The position numbers were made by a program, and so were the translations under genes. This document shows, in pieces, positions 16,609 to 24,471 of a DNA stretch of 64,000 nt. How positions within the stretch are numbered: the first letter of the stretch is position 1; each line of letters starts with the position of its first letter. The notes beneath the pieces were generated by a model. It was not told where the DNA came from. It saw only the letters and a program-made list of their open reading frames with translations, and ran no database searches. Source of the stretch: Streptomyces sp. DSM 110735 (GTDB taxonomy: Bacteria > Actinomycetota > Actinomycetes > Streptomycetales > Streptomycetaceae); assembly GCF_016482685.1 (NCBI RefSeq), contig NZ_JACYHF010000010.1, positions 173,007 through 237,006 of the forward strand, written 5' to 3'.

Positions 16609-17373
16609 ATGACCGACGACGCTGTTCCGGACCTTCGCTCTCCCGATGCCGTCCCGGACCTCAGGGCCTCCGACGCGGACCGTGAGCGCGTCGCCGAGGT
16701 GCTGCGCGACGCCCTGGCCGAAGGACGCCTGGACATGCAGGAGTTCGAGGAGCGTCTTGAGGGCGCGTACACGGCGCGTACGTACGGCGAGCTGACCCCG
16801 CTGACCCGGGATCTTCCGGTGGCGGGGGTGGCGGCGCCGTCGCCCGTGTCGTTCGTCAAGCAGCCTGTCCCCGAGGGGAGTTGGGCGTCGCGGATCACCG
16901 GCGGGGAGGGTTCCTCGACGGGTGCGGTGGCGGTGTTGTCGGGCTTCCAGCGCAAGGGGCGCTGGACGGTGCCGAAGAAGTTCACCTGCTTCGCGTTCCT
17001 GGGCGGCGGCGAGATCGACCTGCGCGAGGCGAACTTCGCGGACCGCGAGGTCGAGATCAACTGCGTAGCGGTGCTGGGCGGCATGGAGATCACCGTCCCG
17101 CCGGGCGTCGAGGTCCATGTGCGCGGCATCGGCGTGATGGGCGGCTTCGAGCACCCCGAGTGGGACGAGCCGGGCGAGCCCGGGGCGCCCCGCGTGATCA
17201 TCAGCGGGTTCGCCTTCTGGGGCGGGGTCAGTGTGGAGCGCAAGGTGACCCGGGCCGAGCGGCTGCGCCTGAAGGAGCTGCGCCGCCAGGAGCGGGACCT
17301 GCGCCGTCAGGAGCGGCACGAGCGGCGCTGCGCCCGCCGCGAGGAGCAGCGGGAGCGCCACCGGGGTCACTGA
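16609..17373 (+). CDS. DUF1707 and LiaF-like C-terminal domain protein
   Basis: A 254-residue protein from ATG 16609, 9 bases after the ABC ATPase gene. The DUF1707 helical domain (LRASDADRERVAEVLRDAL, then RLDMQEFEERLEGAYTA) is at residues 19-60. A beta-rich domain from about 105 (GRWTVPKKFTCFAFLGGGEID) resembles the C-terminal domain of LiaF/VraT-type cell-wall stress proteins. The last 40 residues are strongly Arg/Glu-rich and probably a coiled coil. No membrane segment is seen. Its position behind an exporter next to a PBP gene suggests an envelope-related role, but that is inference. Confidence 0.85.
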   Translation: MTDDAVPDLRSPDAVPDLRASDADRERVAEVLRDALAEGRLDMQEFEERLEGAYTARTYGELTPLTRDLPVAGVAAPSPVSFVKQPVPEGSWASRITGGEGSSTGAVAVLSGFQRKGRWTVPKKFTCFAFLGGGEIDLREANFADREVEINCVAVLGGMEITVPPGVEVHVRGIGVMGGFEHPEWDEPGEPGAPRVIISGFAFWGGVSVERKVTRAERLRLKELRRQERDLRRQERHERRCARREEQRERHRGH

Positions 17374-17392
17374 GCCCCGTGGCTCAACGCCC

Positions 17393-17788
17393 TTACGGCG
17401 TGCAGACCTTGGTGAGTTCGCCCGCCGCGTCGGTGACGGGGGTGACGTCCGGGGTGGCGTCGCCGTCCTTGATCGCCCGGCGGACGCCCGCCACGGCGCG
17501 GTCCAGGTGGTCGACGGCCTTGTTGACGCCGGCGTCGTCGGTCCGGTCGCCGATCCGGTCGAGGTCCTTCTGGATGGCGTCGAGGGAGGCGTCGGCCTGG
17601 GTGGGGTCGTCGCTCGCGTTCTCCACCGCCTGCTGGAGGTCGGTGACGCTGTCCGCGACGGAGTCGGCGGTCCGCACGCAGTCCAGTGCCTTGTCCACGG
17701 CGCCGCAGCCGCCGACGAGCCCGGCGGTGAGCGCGGCGCCCGCCAGTGCGGCGGCGATGGCGGTGGTACGGCGGCGGCCGGCGGCCAT
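17393..17788 (-). CDS. Predicted lipoprotein
   Basis: A 131-residue exported protein from ATG 17788. The N-terminus MAAGRRRTTAIAAALAGAAL leads to the lipobox LVGGC at about residues 24-28, so the mature protein would be anchored by Cys28. The rest is helical and acidic (VADSVTDLQQAVENASDD; DAIQKDLDRIGD), with two further Cys, one four residues from the C-terminus. I recognise no domain. It is convergent with the DUF1707 gene (19-base gap) and downstream of rph on the same strand. Confidence 0.8.
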   Translation of the reverse strand: MAAGRRRTTAIAAALAGAALTAGLVGGCGAVDKALDCVRTADSVADSVTDLQQAVENASDDPTQADASLDAIQKDLDRIGDRTDDAGVNKAVDHLDRAVAGVRRAIKDGDATPDVTPVTDAAGELTKVCTP

Positions 17789-17817
17789 GTCGTGCTCCTC
17801 CCCTGGTACGGCTGGCC

Positions 17818-17845
17818 GGGCGCGCGGTCTTTCGGCCGCGCGCCC
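17818..17845. terminator. GC-rich hairpin between rph and lipoprotein gene
   Basis: Inverted repeat GGGCGCGCGG (17818-17827) and CCGCGCGCCC (17836-17845) with an 8-base loop. It lies 81 bases past the rph stop and 30 bases upstream of the lipoprotein start, so it probably ends rph transcription. The rest of the 137-base gap contains a run of eight or more C and, overlapping the rph stop, the palindrome CCTAGGGCCCTAGG at 17917-17930. Confidence 0.6.
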
Positions 17846-17925
17846 GTACCGTCACAGACGCCGTGGGGCGAGCGGGGGTTGCCCGGCGCCCCCCCCCTGT
17901 TTTGACCGCCGCTTTGCCTAGGGCC

Positions 17926-18663
<738 letters not shown>

Positions 18664-18718
18664 GGGGACGACCCTATCGGGCGCGGGCGGGGTCCCTTTC
18701 CCCCGCGGGCGCGACGAA

Positions 18719-18750
18719 GGGCTCCTTCCCGGTCGGGAGGGAAGGAGCCC
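18719..18750. terminator. Terminator after nagF
   Basis: GGGCTCCTTCCC (18719-18730) pairs with GGGAAGGAGCCC (18739-18750), a 12-bp stem with an 8-base loop, 22 bases beyond the nagF stop and upstream of the rph start. Confidence 0.75.
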
Positions 18751-18771
18751 CTGCGCGGCGAGCCGGTCGGC

Positions 18772-19005
18772 TCACATCATGTCTTCGATCTCCGCGGCGA
18801 TCGGGTCGGCGTCGGTGCCGATGACGACCTGGATGGCGTTGCCCATCTTGACGACACCGTGGGCGCCCGCGGCCTTCAGGGCGGCGTCGTCGACCAGGGA
18901 GGCGTCGTGGACCTCGGTCCGCAGACGGGTGATGCAGCCCTCGATCTCGTCGATGTTGTCGATGCCGCCGAGCCCGGCGACGATCTTCTCAGCCTTGGTG
19001 GCCAT
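18772..19005 (-). CDS. nagF: PTS enzyme IIB, GlcNAc-specific
   Basis: A 77-residue phosphocarrier domain of the glucose-type PTS family. Cys in the block IDEIEGCITRLRTEV (about residue 24) receives phosphate from upstream PTS enzymes and passes it to the incoming sugar at the IIC permease. It starts at ATG 19005 behind GGAG. It is encoded as a stand-alone protein, divergent from the IIC gene at 19183, with DasR-type operators between them. That arrangement is established for the Streptomyces GlcNAc system (NagF with NagE2). Only one IIC gene is seen here, although S. coelicolor is known to have two. Confidence 0.93.
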   Translation of the reverse strand: MATKAEKIVAGLGGIDNIDEIEGCITRLRTEVHDASLVDDAALKAAGAHGVVKMGNAIQVVIGTDADPIAAEIEDMM

Positions 19006-19053
19006 GTTCCTTCTCCCTGATCCGAACCCATCGGAACCGCTGCTGGTCCGCAG

Positions 19054-19069
19054 ACTGGTCTACACCACG
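19054..19069. promoter_or_regulatory. dre-like DasR operator proximal to nagF
   Basis: ACTGGTCTACACCACG matches the DasR-responsive element (TGGTCTAGACCA core) with one or two changes. It lies about 50 bases upstream of the nagF start, where it could overlap the promoter. DasR represses GlcNAc genes and is released by glucosamine-6-phosphate (established knowledge). Confidence 0.82.
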
Positions 19070-19134
19070 CCCCGGAGCCCCGCCAAACCCCCCGGTTCTC
19101 ACGGGTTCCTTATATCGACGCCATCGTGCTACAA

Positions 19135-19167
19135 ACAGGTCTACACCACTGAGTGGTGTAGACCATC
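19135..19167. promoter_or_regulatory. Paired dre-like DasR operators upstream of nagE2
   Basis: Two sites, ACAGGTCTACACCACT (19135-19150) and AGTGGTGTAGACCATC (19152-19167), face each other. Together they make a 13-bp perfect inverted repeat around G19151. They end 15 bases before the nagE2 start, just ahead of its GGAGG site, so bound repressor would block transcription or early elongation. Confidence 0.85.
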
Positions 19168-19182
19168 ACCGATGGAGGACGT

Positions 19183-20430
19183 ATGAGCACCGCCACCGCA
19201 GAGGCGGCCCCCGCAAAGAAGCGGGGATCGGGCCTGTTCCAGGGCCTGCAGAAGGTCGGCCGGAGCCTTCAGCTCCCGATCGCCGTACTGCCGGCGGCTG
19301 GCATCCTGCTCCGATTCGGCCAGCCCGATATTCACGACAAGCTGCATGTGCCCGCCAAGGTCACGGCGGTCTTCGCCACCGCGGGCGGCGCGCTCTTCGA
19401 CAACCTGCCCCTTCTCTTCTGTGTCGGCGTCGCCATCGGCTTCGCCAAGAAGGCGGACGGTTCCACCGCGCTCGCCGCACTGGTCGGCTTCCTGGTGTAC
19501 AGCAACGTCCTCAAGGCGTTCCCGGTCACCGAGGCGAAGGTCCAGAAGGGCGCGGACATCGCCGCGACCTACAATAACCCCGGCGTTCTCGGCGGCGTCA
19601 TCATGGGTCTGCTGGCCGCCGTGCTCTGGCAGCGCTACCACCGCAAGCGGCTGGTCGACTGGCTCGGCTTCTTCAACGGGCGCCGTCTGGTGCCGATCAT
19701 CATGGCTTTCGTCGGCACCCTGGTCGGTGTCGTCTTCGGTCTGATCTGGGAGCCGATCGGCGAGGGCATCTCGAACTTCGGCGAGTGGATGACGGGTCTG
19801 GGCGCCTTCGGTGCCGGTCTGTTCGGTCTGGTCAACCGTGCGCTGATCCCGGTCGGCATGCACCAGTTCGTGAACGCCGTCTCCTGGTTCCAGCTCGGTG
19901 ACTTCAAGAACGCGGCCGGCGACATCGTCCACGGCGACCTGAACCGCTTCTTCGCCGGTGACCCGACCGCCGGACAGTTCATGTCGGGCTTCTTCCCGAT
20001 CATGATGTTCGGTCTCCCGGCCGCCGCCCTCGCCATCGCGCACTCCGCCCGCCCCGAGCGCCGCAAGGCCGTGATGGGCATGATGATCTCCCTCGCCCTC
20101 ACCTCCTTCGTGACCGGCGTGACGGAGCCCATCGAGTTCTCCTTCATGTTCATCGCGCCGGTGCTCTACGCGATCCACGCGGTGCTGACCGCCCTGTCCA
20201 TGGCCATCACCTGGGCGCTGGGCGTGCACGCGGGCTTCACCTTCTCCGCCGGTGCCATCGACTACGTGCTGAACTGGAACCTGGCCACCAAGCCCTGGTT
20301 GATCATCCCGATCGGTCTGGTGTTCGCCGCGGTCTACTACGTGCTCTTCCGCTTCGCGATCACCAAGTTCGACCTGCCGACCCCGGGCCGTGAGCCCGAG
20401 GAGGAGGTGGAGGACCTCACCAAGGCGTGA
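19183..20430 (+). CDS. nagE2: PTS enzyme IIC, GlcNAc permease
   Basis: A 415-residue membrane transporter that imports N-acetylglucosamine and phosphorylates it together with NagF (IIB). It starts at ATG 19183 behind GGAGGACGT. About ten hydrophobic segments are visible. Family marks include SLQLPIAVLPAAGILLRFG near the N-terminus, GMHQFVNAVSWFQ, and the conserved TGVTEPIEFSFMF substrate-site motif at about residues 307-319. Length is normal for a IIC domain without fused IIA or IIB. Control by DasR is predicted from the paired dre sites. Its transcript ends at the hairpin 20443-20492. Confidence 0.93.
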   Translation: MSTATAEAAPAKKRGSGLFQGLQKVGRSLQLPIAVLPAAGILLRFGQPDIHDKLHVPAKVTAVFATAGGALFDNLPLLFCVGVAIGFAKKADGSTALAALVGFLVYSNVLKAFPVTEAKVQKGADIAATYNNPGVLGGVIMGLLAAVLWQRYHRKRLVDWLGFFNGRRLVPIIMAFVGTLVGVVFGLIWEPIGEGISNFGEWMTGLGAFGAGLFGLVNRALIPVGMHQFVNAVSWFQLGDFKNAAGDIVHGDLNRFFAGDPTAGQFMSGFFPIMMFGLPAAALAIAHSARPERRKAVMGMMISLALTSFVTGVTEPIEFSFMFIAPVLYAIHAVLTALSMAITWALGVHAGFTFSAGAIDYVLNWNLATKPWLIIPIGLVFAAVYYVLFRFAITKFDLPTPGREPEEEVEDLTKA

Positions 20431-20442
20431 GTCCTCCCCGCA

Positions 20443-20492
20443 GCGCGACGAAGGCCCCGGAGACCGATGAGGTCCCGGGGCCTTCGTCGCGC
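20443..20492. terminator. Bidirectional terminator between nagE2 and MBL gene
   Basis: Perfect 18-bp arms at 20443-20460 and 20475-20492 around a 14-base loop, placed between the convergent stops at 20430 and 20518. Confidence 0.85.
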
Positions 20493-20517
20493 CGCGAGCG
20501 CGAAAGGCGCCGTGCGG

Positions 20518-21270
20518 CTACAGCTCGTACGTCGTGCGAGGCAGCGCCAGTTCCACCGGGCCCGCGTACGCCGCGCGGGCGTCCGCCAGGTTGACCTGGG
20601 GGTCGGTCCACGGGGGGATGTGGGTGAGGAGCAGGAGACCGGCGTTCGCGCGGGTCGCCGTCTCGCCGGCCTCGCGGCCGTTGAGGTGGAGGTCGGGGAT
20701 GTTCTCCTTGCCGTGGGTGAAGGCGGCCTCGCACAGGAAGAGGTCGGTGTCCCGGGCCAGCTCGTCCAGCGCCTCGCACACGCCGGTGTCGCCGGAGTAC
20801 GTCAGGGACTTGCCCGCGTGCTCGATGCGGATGGCGTACGCCTCCACCGGGTGCCGGACCCGCTCGGTGTGCACGGTGAACGGACCGATCTCGAAGGTGG
20901 ACGGCTTGACCGTGTGGAAGTCGAAGACCTCGCTCATCGAGGACGCCGAGGGCGTGTCGGCGTAGGCGGTGGTCAGCCGGTGCTCGGTGCCCTCGGGGCC
21001 GTAGACCGGGATGGGGGCGCAGCGGCCGCCGTCGTACCGGTAGTAGCGCGCGACGAAGTAGGCGCACATGTCGATGCAGTGGTCGGCGTGCAGATGGCTG
21101 AGGAAGATCGCGTCGAGGTCGTAGAGACCGATGTGGCGCTGCAGCTCGCCGAGGGCGCCGTTGCCCATGTCGAGAAGCAACCGGAAGCCGTCGGCCTCGA
21201 CGAGGTAGCTCGAACAGGCCGATTCCGCGGACGGGAACGACCCCGAGCAGCCGACGACGGTGAGCTTCAT
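20518..21270 (-). CDS. Metallo-beta-lactamase-fold hydrolase, RNase Z-like
   Basis: A 250-residue protein from ATG 21270. The zinc motif SHLHADHCID is at about residues 58-67, with further ligands in the RVRHPVEAY histidine, the YSGDTGVCEAL aspartate and the LLTHIPPW histidine. This layout is that of the RNase Z/arylsulfatase-like MBL branch, and the family includes tRNA 3' processing enzymes and small-molecule hydrolases. The N-terminus MKLTVVGCSGSFPSAESACS fits actinobacterial members near rph/nag loci. The exact substrate is not assignable. Confidence 0.88.
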   Translation of the reverse strand: MKLTVVGCSGSFPSAESACSSYLVEADGFRLLLDMGNGALGELQRHIGLYDLDAIFLSHLHADHCIDMCAYFVARYYRYDGGRCAPIPVYGPEGTEHRLTTAYADTPSASSMSEVFDFHTVKPSTFEIGPFTVHTERVRHPVEAYAIRIEHAGKSLTYSGDTGVCEALDELARDTDLFLCEAAFTHGKENIPDLHLNGREAGETATRANAGLLLLTHIPPWTDPQVNLADARAAYAGPVELALPRTTYEL

Positions 21271-21489
21271 GAAGCAGAAACCTCCGTTGGCGGGGGACGG
21301 ATGGGCGGATTACGGAAGGGCGGGGCGTGCGGTTCGTCGAGCGTAAGGCGCGAAAGCACGGGTCGCTCCTCCGCCCGGCGCCGTTGTGGGCGAACTCACC
21401 TGCGGTGTCACCGGTTCGGCTGGATCGGGGGCGCGTTGGGATGCGCCAAGGGCGCGCGAGGCGTGGCGCGCGCCGGTAACGTCGTCCTC

Positions 21490-21981
21490 ATGGACACGTC
21501 CTGGTGGCTCGCGCTCGCGGCGGTGGTGCTGCTCGCGCTGGTCGCCACGCTGGTGGACGGCTGGGGGCGCGGTCACCGTCCGCGCAGACGGCGGTTGCGC
21601 CCGCCCGGTCGCCCCGCGCCGGGACCCCGCCCGGGCACCCGATCCCCGGACGGCGCGCGGACTCTGACGGACCGTCCGCGACCGGGCGACATCTGGTGGG
21701 CCGACGTGCCCTACGAAGACCGCCCGGACTCCAAGGACCGGCCGTGTCTGGTGCTGTCGGTGCGCGGTGACCGGGTCACGGTCGCGAAGATCACCAGCAA
21801 GTACCACGACCAGCGCGCCGGGGTCATCCCGCTGCCGCCCGGCTCGGTGGGCGACGCCCAGGGGCGCCCCAGCTTCCTGCGCACCGACGAGCTGCGCGAG
21901 GTCCGCGTGCGCGACTTCCGGCGCCGGGTGGGCGTCGTCGACCCCGCCCTGTGGGACCAGGTCCGCCACCTGGCGCGCTAG
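21490..21981 (+). CDS. PemK/MazF-like protein with N-terminal membrane anchor
   Basis: A 163-residue protein from ATG 21490. An N-terminal hydrophobic helix (WWLALAAVVLLALVATLV) and a basic Pro/Arg linker are followed by a PemK/MazF fold: RPGDIWWADVPYEDRPDSKD, RPCLVLSV, VTVAKITSKYHD and FLRTDELREVRVRDF. MazF-type toxins are soluble ribosome-independent RNases. A membrane-tethered form without a visible antitoxin gene next to it is atypical, so toxin activity should not be assumed. The TAG stop coincides with the left CTAG flank of a MITE-like element. Confidence 0.82.
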   Translation: MDTSWWLALAAVVLLALVATLVDGWGRGHRPRRRRLRPPGRPAPGPRPGTRSPDGARTLTDRPRPGDIWWADVPYEDRPDSKDRPCLVLSVRGDRVTVAKITSKYHDQRAGVIPLPPGSVGDAQGRPSFLRTDELREVRVRDFRRRVGVVDPALWDQVRHLAR

Positions 21982-22146
21982 GGCCTGTCCGGCGGATCTT
22001 CGTGGAGCAGCCCGCGGCGTCTGGTGCGTGCTCTCGGCGTGCGCCCGGATCTCCCTCGTACTGGACGTACTCGGGTGATTCGGGCGTGCGGCGAGAGTGC
22101 GTGCCAGGCGTCGCGGGCCCACGAAGATCCACCGGACAGGCCCTAG
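21978..22146. mobile_element. MITE-like element with CTAG flanks
   Basis: A 161-bp segment (21982-22142) begins GGCCTGTCCGGCGGATCTTC and ends with its near-perfect complement, and it is flanked on both sides by CTAG (21978-21981 and 22143-22146). Pairing continues inward imperfectly for most of the element (GCCCGCGGCGTCTGG against CCAGGCGTCGCGGGC), so the whole unit can fold into one long hairpin. It has no coding capacity. Terminal inverted repeats plus a short direct duplication at the ends are the marks of a miniature inverted-repeat element. CTAG is rare in this DNA, which strengthens the case for a target duplication. Confidence 0.72.
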
Positions 22147-22218
22147 GTCGCCCGGCGGAGCACCAGCCTGTCCCGAGTCCGGGACTCCCCTGCCCTCGGC
22201 ACGCCCGCGCCATTTGCG

Positions 22219-22261
22219 TACACCATGTATCGGATGCACGATGTATTCGATACATGGTGTA
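22219..22261. promoter_or_regulatory. Palindromic operator upstream of the hydroxyacyl-CoA dehydrogenase gene
   Basis: TACACCATGTATCG (22219-22232) and CGATACATGGTGTA (22248-22261) are perfect 14-bp inverted arms separated by 15 bp. The spacer contains further ATGTAT half-sites. It lies 40 bases before the ATG at 22301. The base composition is much less GC-rich than its surroundings, as expected for a promoter and operator. The TetR regulator encoded two genes along is the obvious candidate binder, by inference. Confidence 0.75.
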
Positions 22262-22300
22262 TCCGACAGGGGATGCATCCGCCCGCAGAGGAGCACGGCC

Positions 22301-23173
22301 ATGTCCTTCACCCTTCCCGAAGACGTCGACGAGCGCCCGGTGACCGTCATCGGCGCCGGTACGCTCGGCCGCCGCATCGCGCTGATGTTCGCCGACCGGG
22401 GCGGCGAGGTCCGGGTGTACGACCCCTTCCCAGGCGCCGCCGACGCCGCCCGCGCCTGGGTCGGGGAGCACCTTCCCGAGGTCGCCGCCTCCGTCCTCGG
22501 CGGGGCGCCCGGGAAGGTCGTCGCGAGCGAGGACCTCGCGGCGGCGCTGGCCGGGAGCTGGCTCGTGGTGGAGGCGGTGCCGGAGAAGCTGGAGCTGAAG
22601 AAGCAGGTGTTCGGCGACCTGGACCGGCTCGCGGACCCGGACGCGATCCTGGCCAGCAACTCCTCGTCGTACCCCACCCGGCAGTTCACCGACCGGGTGC
22701 GTGAGCCGGAGCGCGTGGTGAACATGCACTTCTACATGCCGCCCGAGCAGCCCGCCGTGGACCTGATGTCCAGCGGCAGCACCGACCGCGCGGTCCTCGA
22801 TCTGCTGCTGCGGGTGCTGCCGGAGTACGGGATCTTCCCCTTCGAGGCGCGCCGCGAGAGCACCGGTTTCATCTTCAACCGGGTCTGGGCGGCCATCAAG
22901 CGGGAGGCGCTGTCCGTCGTCGCGGAGGGCGTCGCGACCCCGCAGGAGGTGGACCGGATGTGGCAGATCAACATGCACACCCCCGCCGGTCCGTTCCGGA
23001 TGATGGACCGGGTCGGACTGGACGTCGTCCTCGACATCGAGGAGCACTACGCCGCCGAGCGCCCCGGTCTGCCCACCGGACCCCGCGATCTGCTGCGGAC
23101 CTACGTCGACGCCGGACACCTCGGCGTGAAGACCGGTCGCGGCTTCTACGACGACTACGGCACCGGGAGCTGA
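22301..23173 (+). CDS. 3-hydroxyacyl-CoA dehydrogenase family protein
   Basis: A 290-residue NAD-dependent dehydrogenase from ATG 22301 with GAGGAG upstream. The N-terminal Rossmann fold shows VTVIGAGTLGRRIALMFADRG at residues 12-32 (core GAGTLG). VVEAVPEKLELKKQVF and ILASNSSSYPT carry the conserved Glu and Ser of the HAD family. The C-terminal domain has GFIFNRVWAAIKREAL and ends with LGVKTGRGFYDDY, the standard terminal motif. The family oxidises 3-hydroxyacyl-CoA or related 3-hydroxy acids. It probably forms an operon with the TetR regulator 87 bases downstream. Confidence 0.9.
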   Translation: MSFTLPEDVDERPVTVIGAGTLGRRIALMFADRGGEVRVYDPFPGAADAARAWVGEHLPEVAASVLGGAPGKVVASEDLAAALAGSWLVVEAVPEKLELKKQVFGDLDRLADPDAILASNSSSYPTRQFTDRVREPERVVNMHFYMPPEQPAVDLMSSGSTDRAVLDLLLRVLPEYGIFPFEARRESTGFIFNRVWAAIKREALSVVAEGVATPQEVDRMWQINMHTPAGPFRMMDRVGLDVVLDIEEHYAAERPGLPTGPRDLLRTYVDAGHLGVKTGRGFYDDYGTGS

Positions 23174-23259
23174 GCCCCCGCGCGCACCGCCGGAGCGGGA
23201 GCCCGGACACTGGAGTCCGGCAACGCCCGCCGCCCCGCTGCCGTACGAAAGGTTCCGCC

Positions 23260-23877
23260 GTGCCCAAGTCACCCACCAAGCGCCGCCCGCTGACCCGCGC
23301 CGGGCTGATGGAGAGCGCGCTGGCCCTGTTCACCGAGCGGGGCTTCCACGCCACCTCGATCAGCGACATCGTCGAGCGGGCGGGGCTGACGCGCGGCGCC
23401 TTCTACTCCAACTACCGTGACAAGGAAGAGCTGTTCCTCGCCCTGTACGACGCGCACACCGACCGGCTGCTGGCCAGGCTGGCGGAGGCGGGGTCCGGTC
23501 TGGAGGCGGAGGGCGATCCGGTCGCGCGGTTCCTGGACCGGATCGGGCAGAGCCCCGAGGAGCGGGGCTGGTTCCTGGTGTCGATGGAGTTCACCCTGCA
23601 CGCCGCCCGTGACCCCGGGACCGCGCGGGCGCTCGCCGTGCACGAGGAGCGGCTGACCCAGGGGCTCGCCCGACTGGTCGCCCGCGCGCTCGCGGCCACC
23701 GGACGGCAGGCAGCGGTGCCCACCGAGGACCTGACCCGGCTGGTGGTCGCCCTGTCCGAGGGTCTGACCGCGCTCCAGTTGATCCAGAGCACCCGCGACG
23801 ACGCCGTCCAGGGTCTGGCCCGCCGGGTCACCCCGCATCTGATCGAGGCGCTGACCGAACCGGCTGCCGGGAGCTAG
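23260..23877 (+). CDS. TetR family transcriptional regulator
   Basis: A 205-residue repressor from GTG 23260, preceded by a weak AAAGG site. The N-terminal helix-turn-helix region reads LTRAGLMESALALFTERGFH, then ATSISDIVERAGLTRGAFYSNY (recognition helix LTRGAFYSNYRDKEELF), at about residues 12-58. The C-terminal ligand domain is helical and Ala/Leu-rich. It lies directly behind the dehydrogenase gene whose promoter carries a 14+14 bp palindrome, so autoregulatory control of that pair is likely. The ligand may be an acyl-CoA, but that is inference from the neighbour only. Confidence 0.9.
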   Translation: MPKSPTKRRPLTRAGLMESALALFTERGFHATSISDIVERAGLTRGAFYSNYRDKEELFLALYDAHTDRLLARLAEAGSGLEAEGDPVARFLDRIGQSPEERGWFLVSMEFTLHAARDPGTARALAVHEERLTQGLARLVARALAATGRQAAVPTEDLTRLVVALSEGLTALQLIQSTRDDAVQGLARRVTPHLIEALTEPAAGS

Positions 23878-23885
23878 GGCCTGTC

Positions 23886-24329
23886 CTAGCCGATCCGCAC
23901 GGTGACCCGGAACTCCTGGATGCCCTTGCAGGAGACGCCGCCCGGCTTGGTGGGCTGCGCGCACAGGGGGCGGCTGGAGGTCAGGTGGACGGTGCCGGTG
24001 GCGGCGGCGCGGTAGGCGGCGGTGGCGTCGCCGGGCTGGAGCACGATCCCGGCGTTGATCGCGGTCAGCGCGTGACCGCTCGTCCGGACCGGCTCCCAGG
24101 GGCGGGACCTGGTGCCGTCGAGGGTGAGCCGCAGCTCGCCGCCCCGCTTGAGGCACACCGTCTTCCCCGCGGCGGCGGAGGTCAGCCGCACCTGGTCCGC
24201 GCAGCCGCCCGGGCGCGAGGGGACGGCGGACGGCTTGGTCGACGCCGAGGGCGTGGACTCGCCCCCGCAGCCCGCGAGCAGCAGGAGCAGGGCCGTCGCC
24301 GCGAGGGCGCGGGACGTCGTACGGCGCAT
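23886..24329 (-). CDS. Predicted lipoprotein
   Basis: A 147-residue exported protein. ATG 24329 is preferred over the longer frame because GGAGAGG precedes it and a normal signal follows: MRRTTSRALAATALLLLLAG ending in the lipobox LLAGC (Cys at about 21). A Ser/Thr/Pro linker leads to a globular part with four Cys (GGCADQVRL, KTVCLKRGG, RPLCAQP, GVSCKGIQEF), which could form two disulfides after export. I recognise no domain. Its stop lies only 8 bases from the stop of the convergent TetR gene. Confidence 0.8.
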   Translation of the reverse strand: MRRTTSRALAATALLLLLAGCGGESTPSASTKPSAVPSRPGGCADQVRLTSAAAGKTVCLKRGGELRLTLDGTRSRPWEPVRTSGHALTAINAGIVLQPGDATAAYRAAATGTVHLTSSRPLCAQPTKPGGVSCKGIQEFRVTVRIG

Positions 24330-24420
24330 GGGGTCCGCCTCTCCGTCGTGTCCGGTGCCGCTCGGCACCGCTGGTGATGTGACGTACCACCGGCGCGATC
24401 GGCTCCCCGCAAACGCGCGC

Positions 24421-24453
24421 GTCCCGCGCGCGGACGGCTTCCGCGCGCGGGAC
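24421..24453. terminator. Terminator after the S53 protease gene
   Basis: GTCCCGCGCGCGGA (24421-24434) and its complement at 24440-24453 form a 14-bp perfect stem with a 5-base loop, 18 bases beyond the protease stop at 24472. Confidence 0.75.
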
Positions 24454-24471
24454 CAAAGGTGCTGGTGCGGT

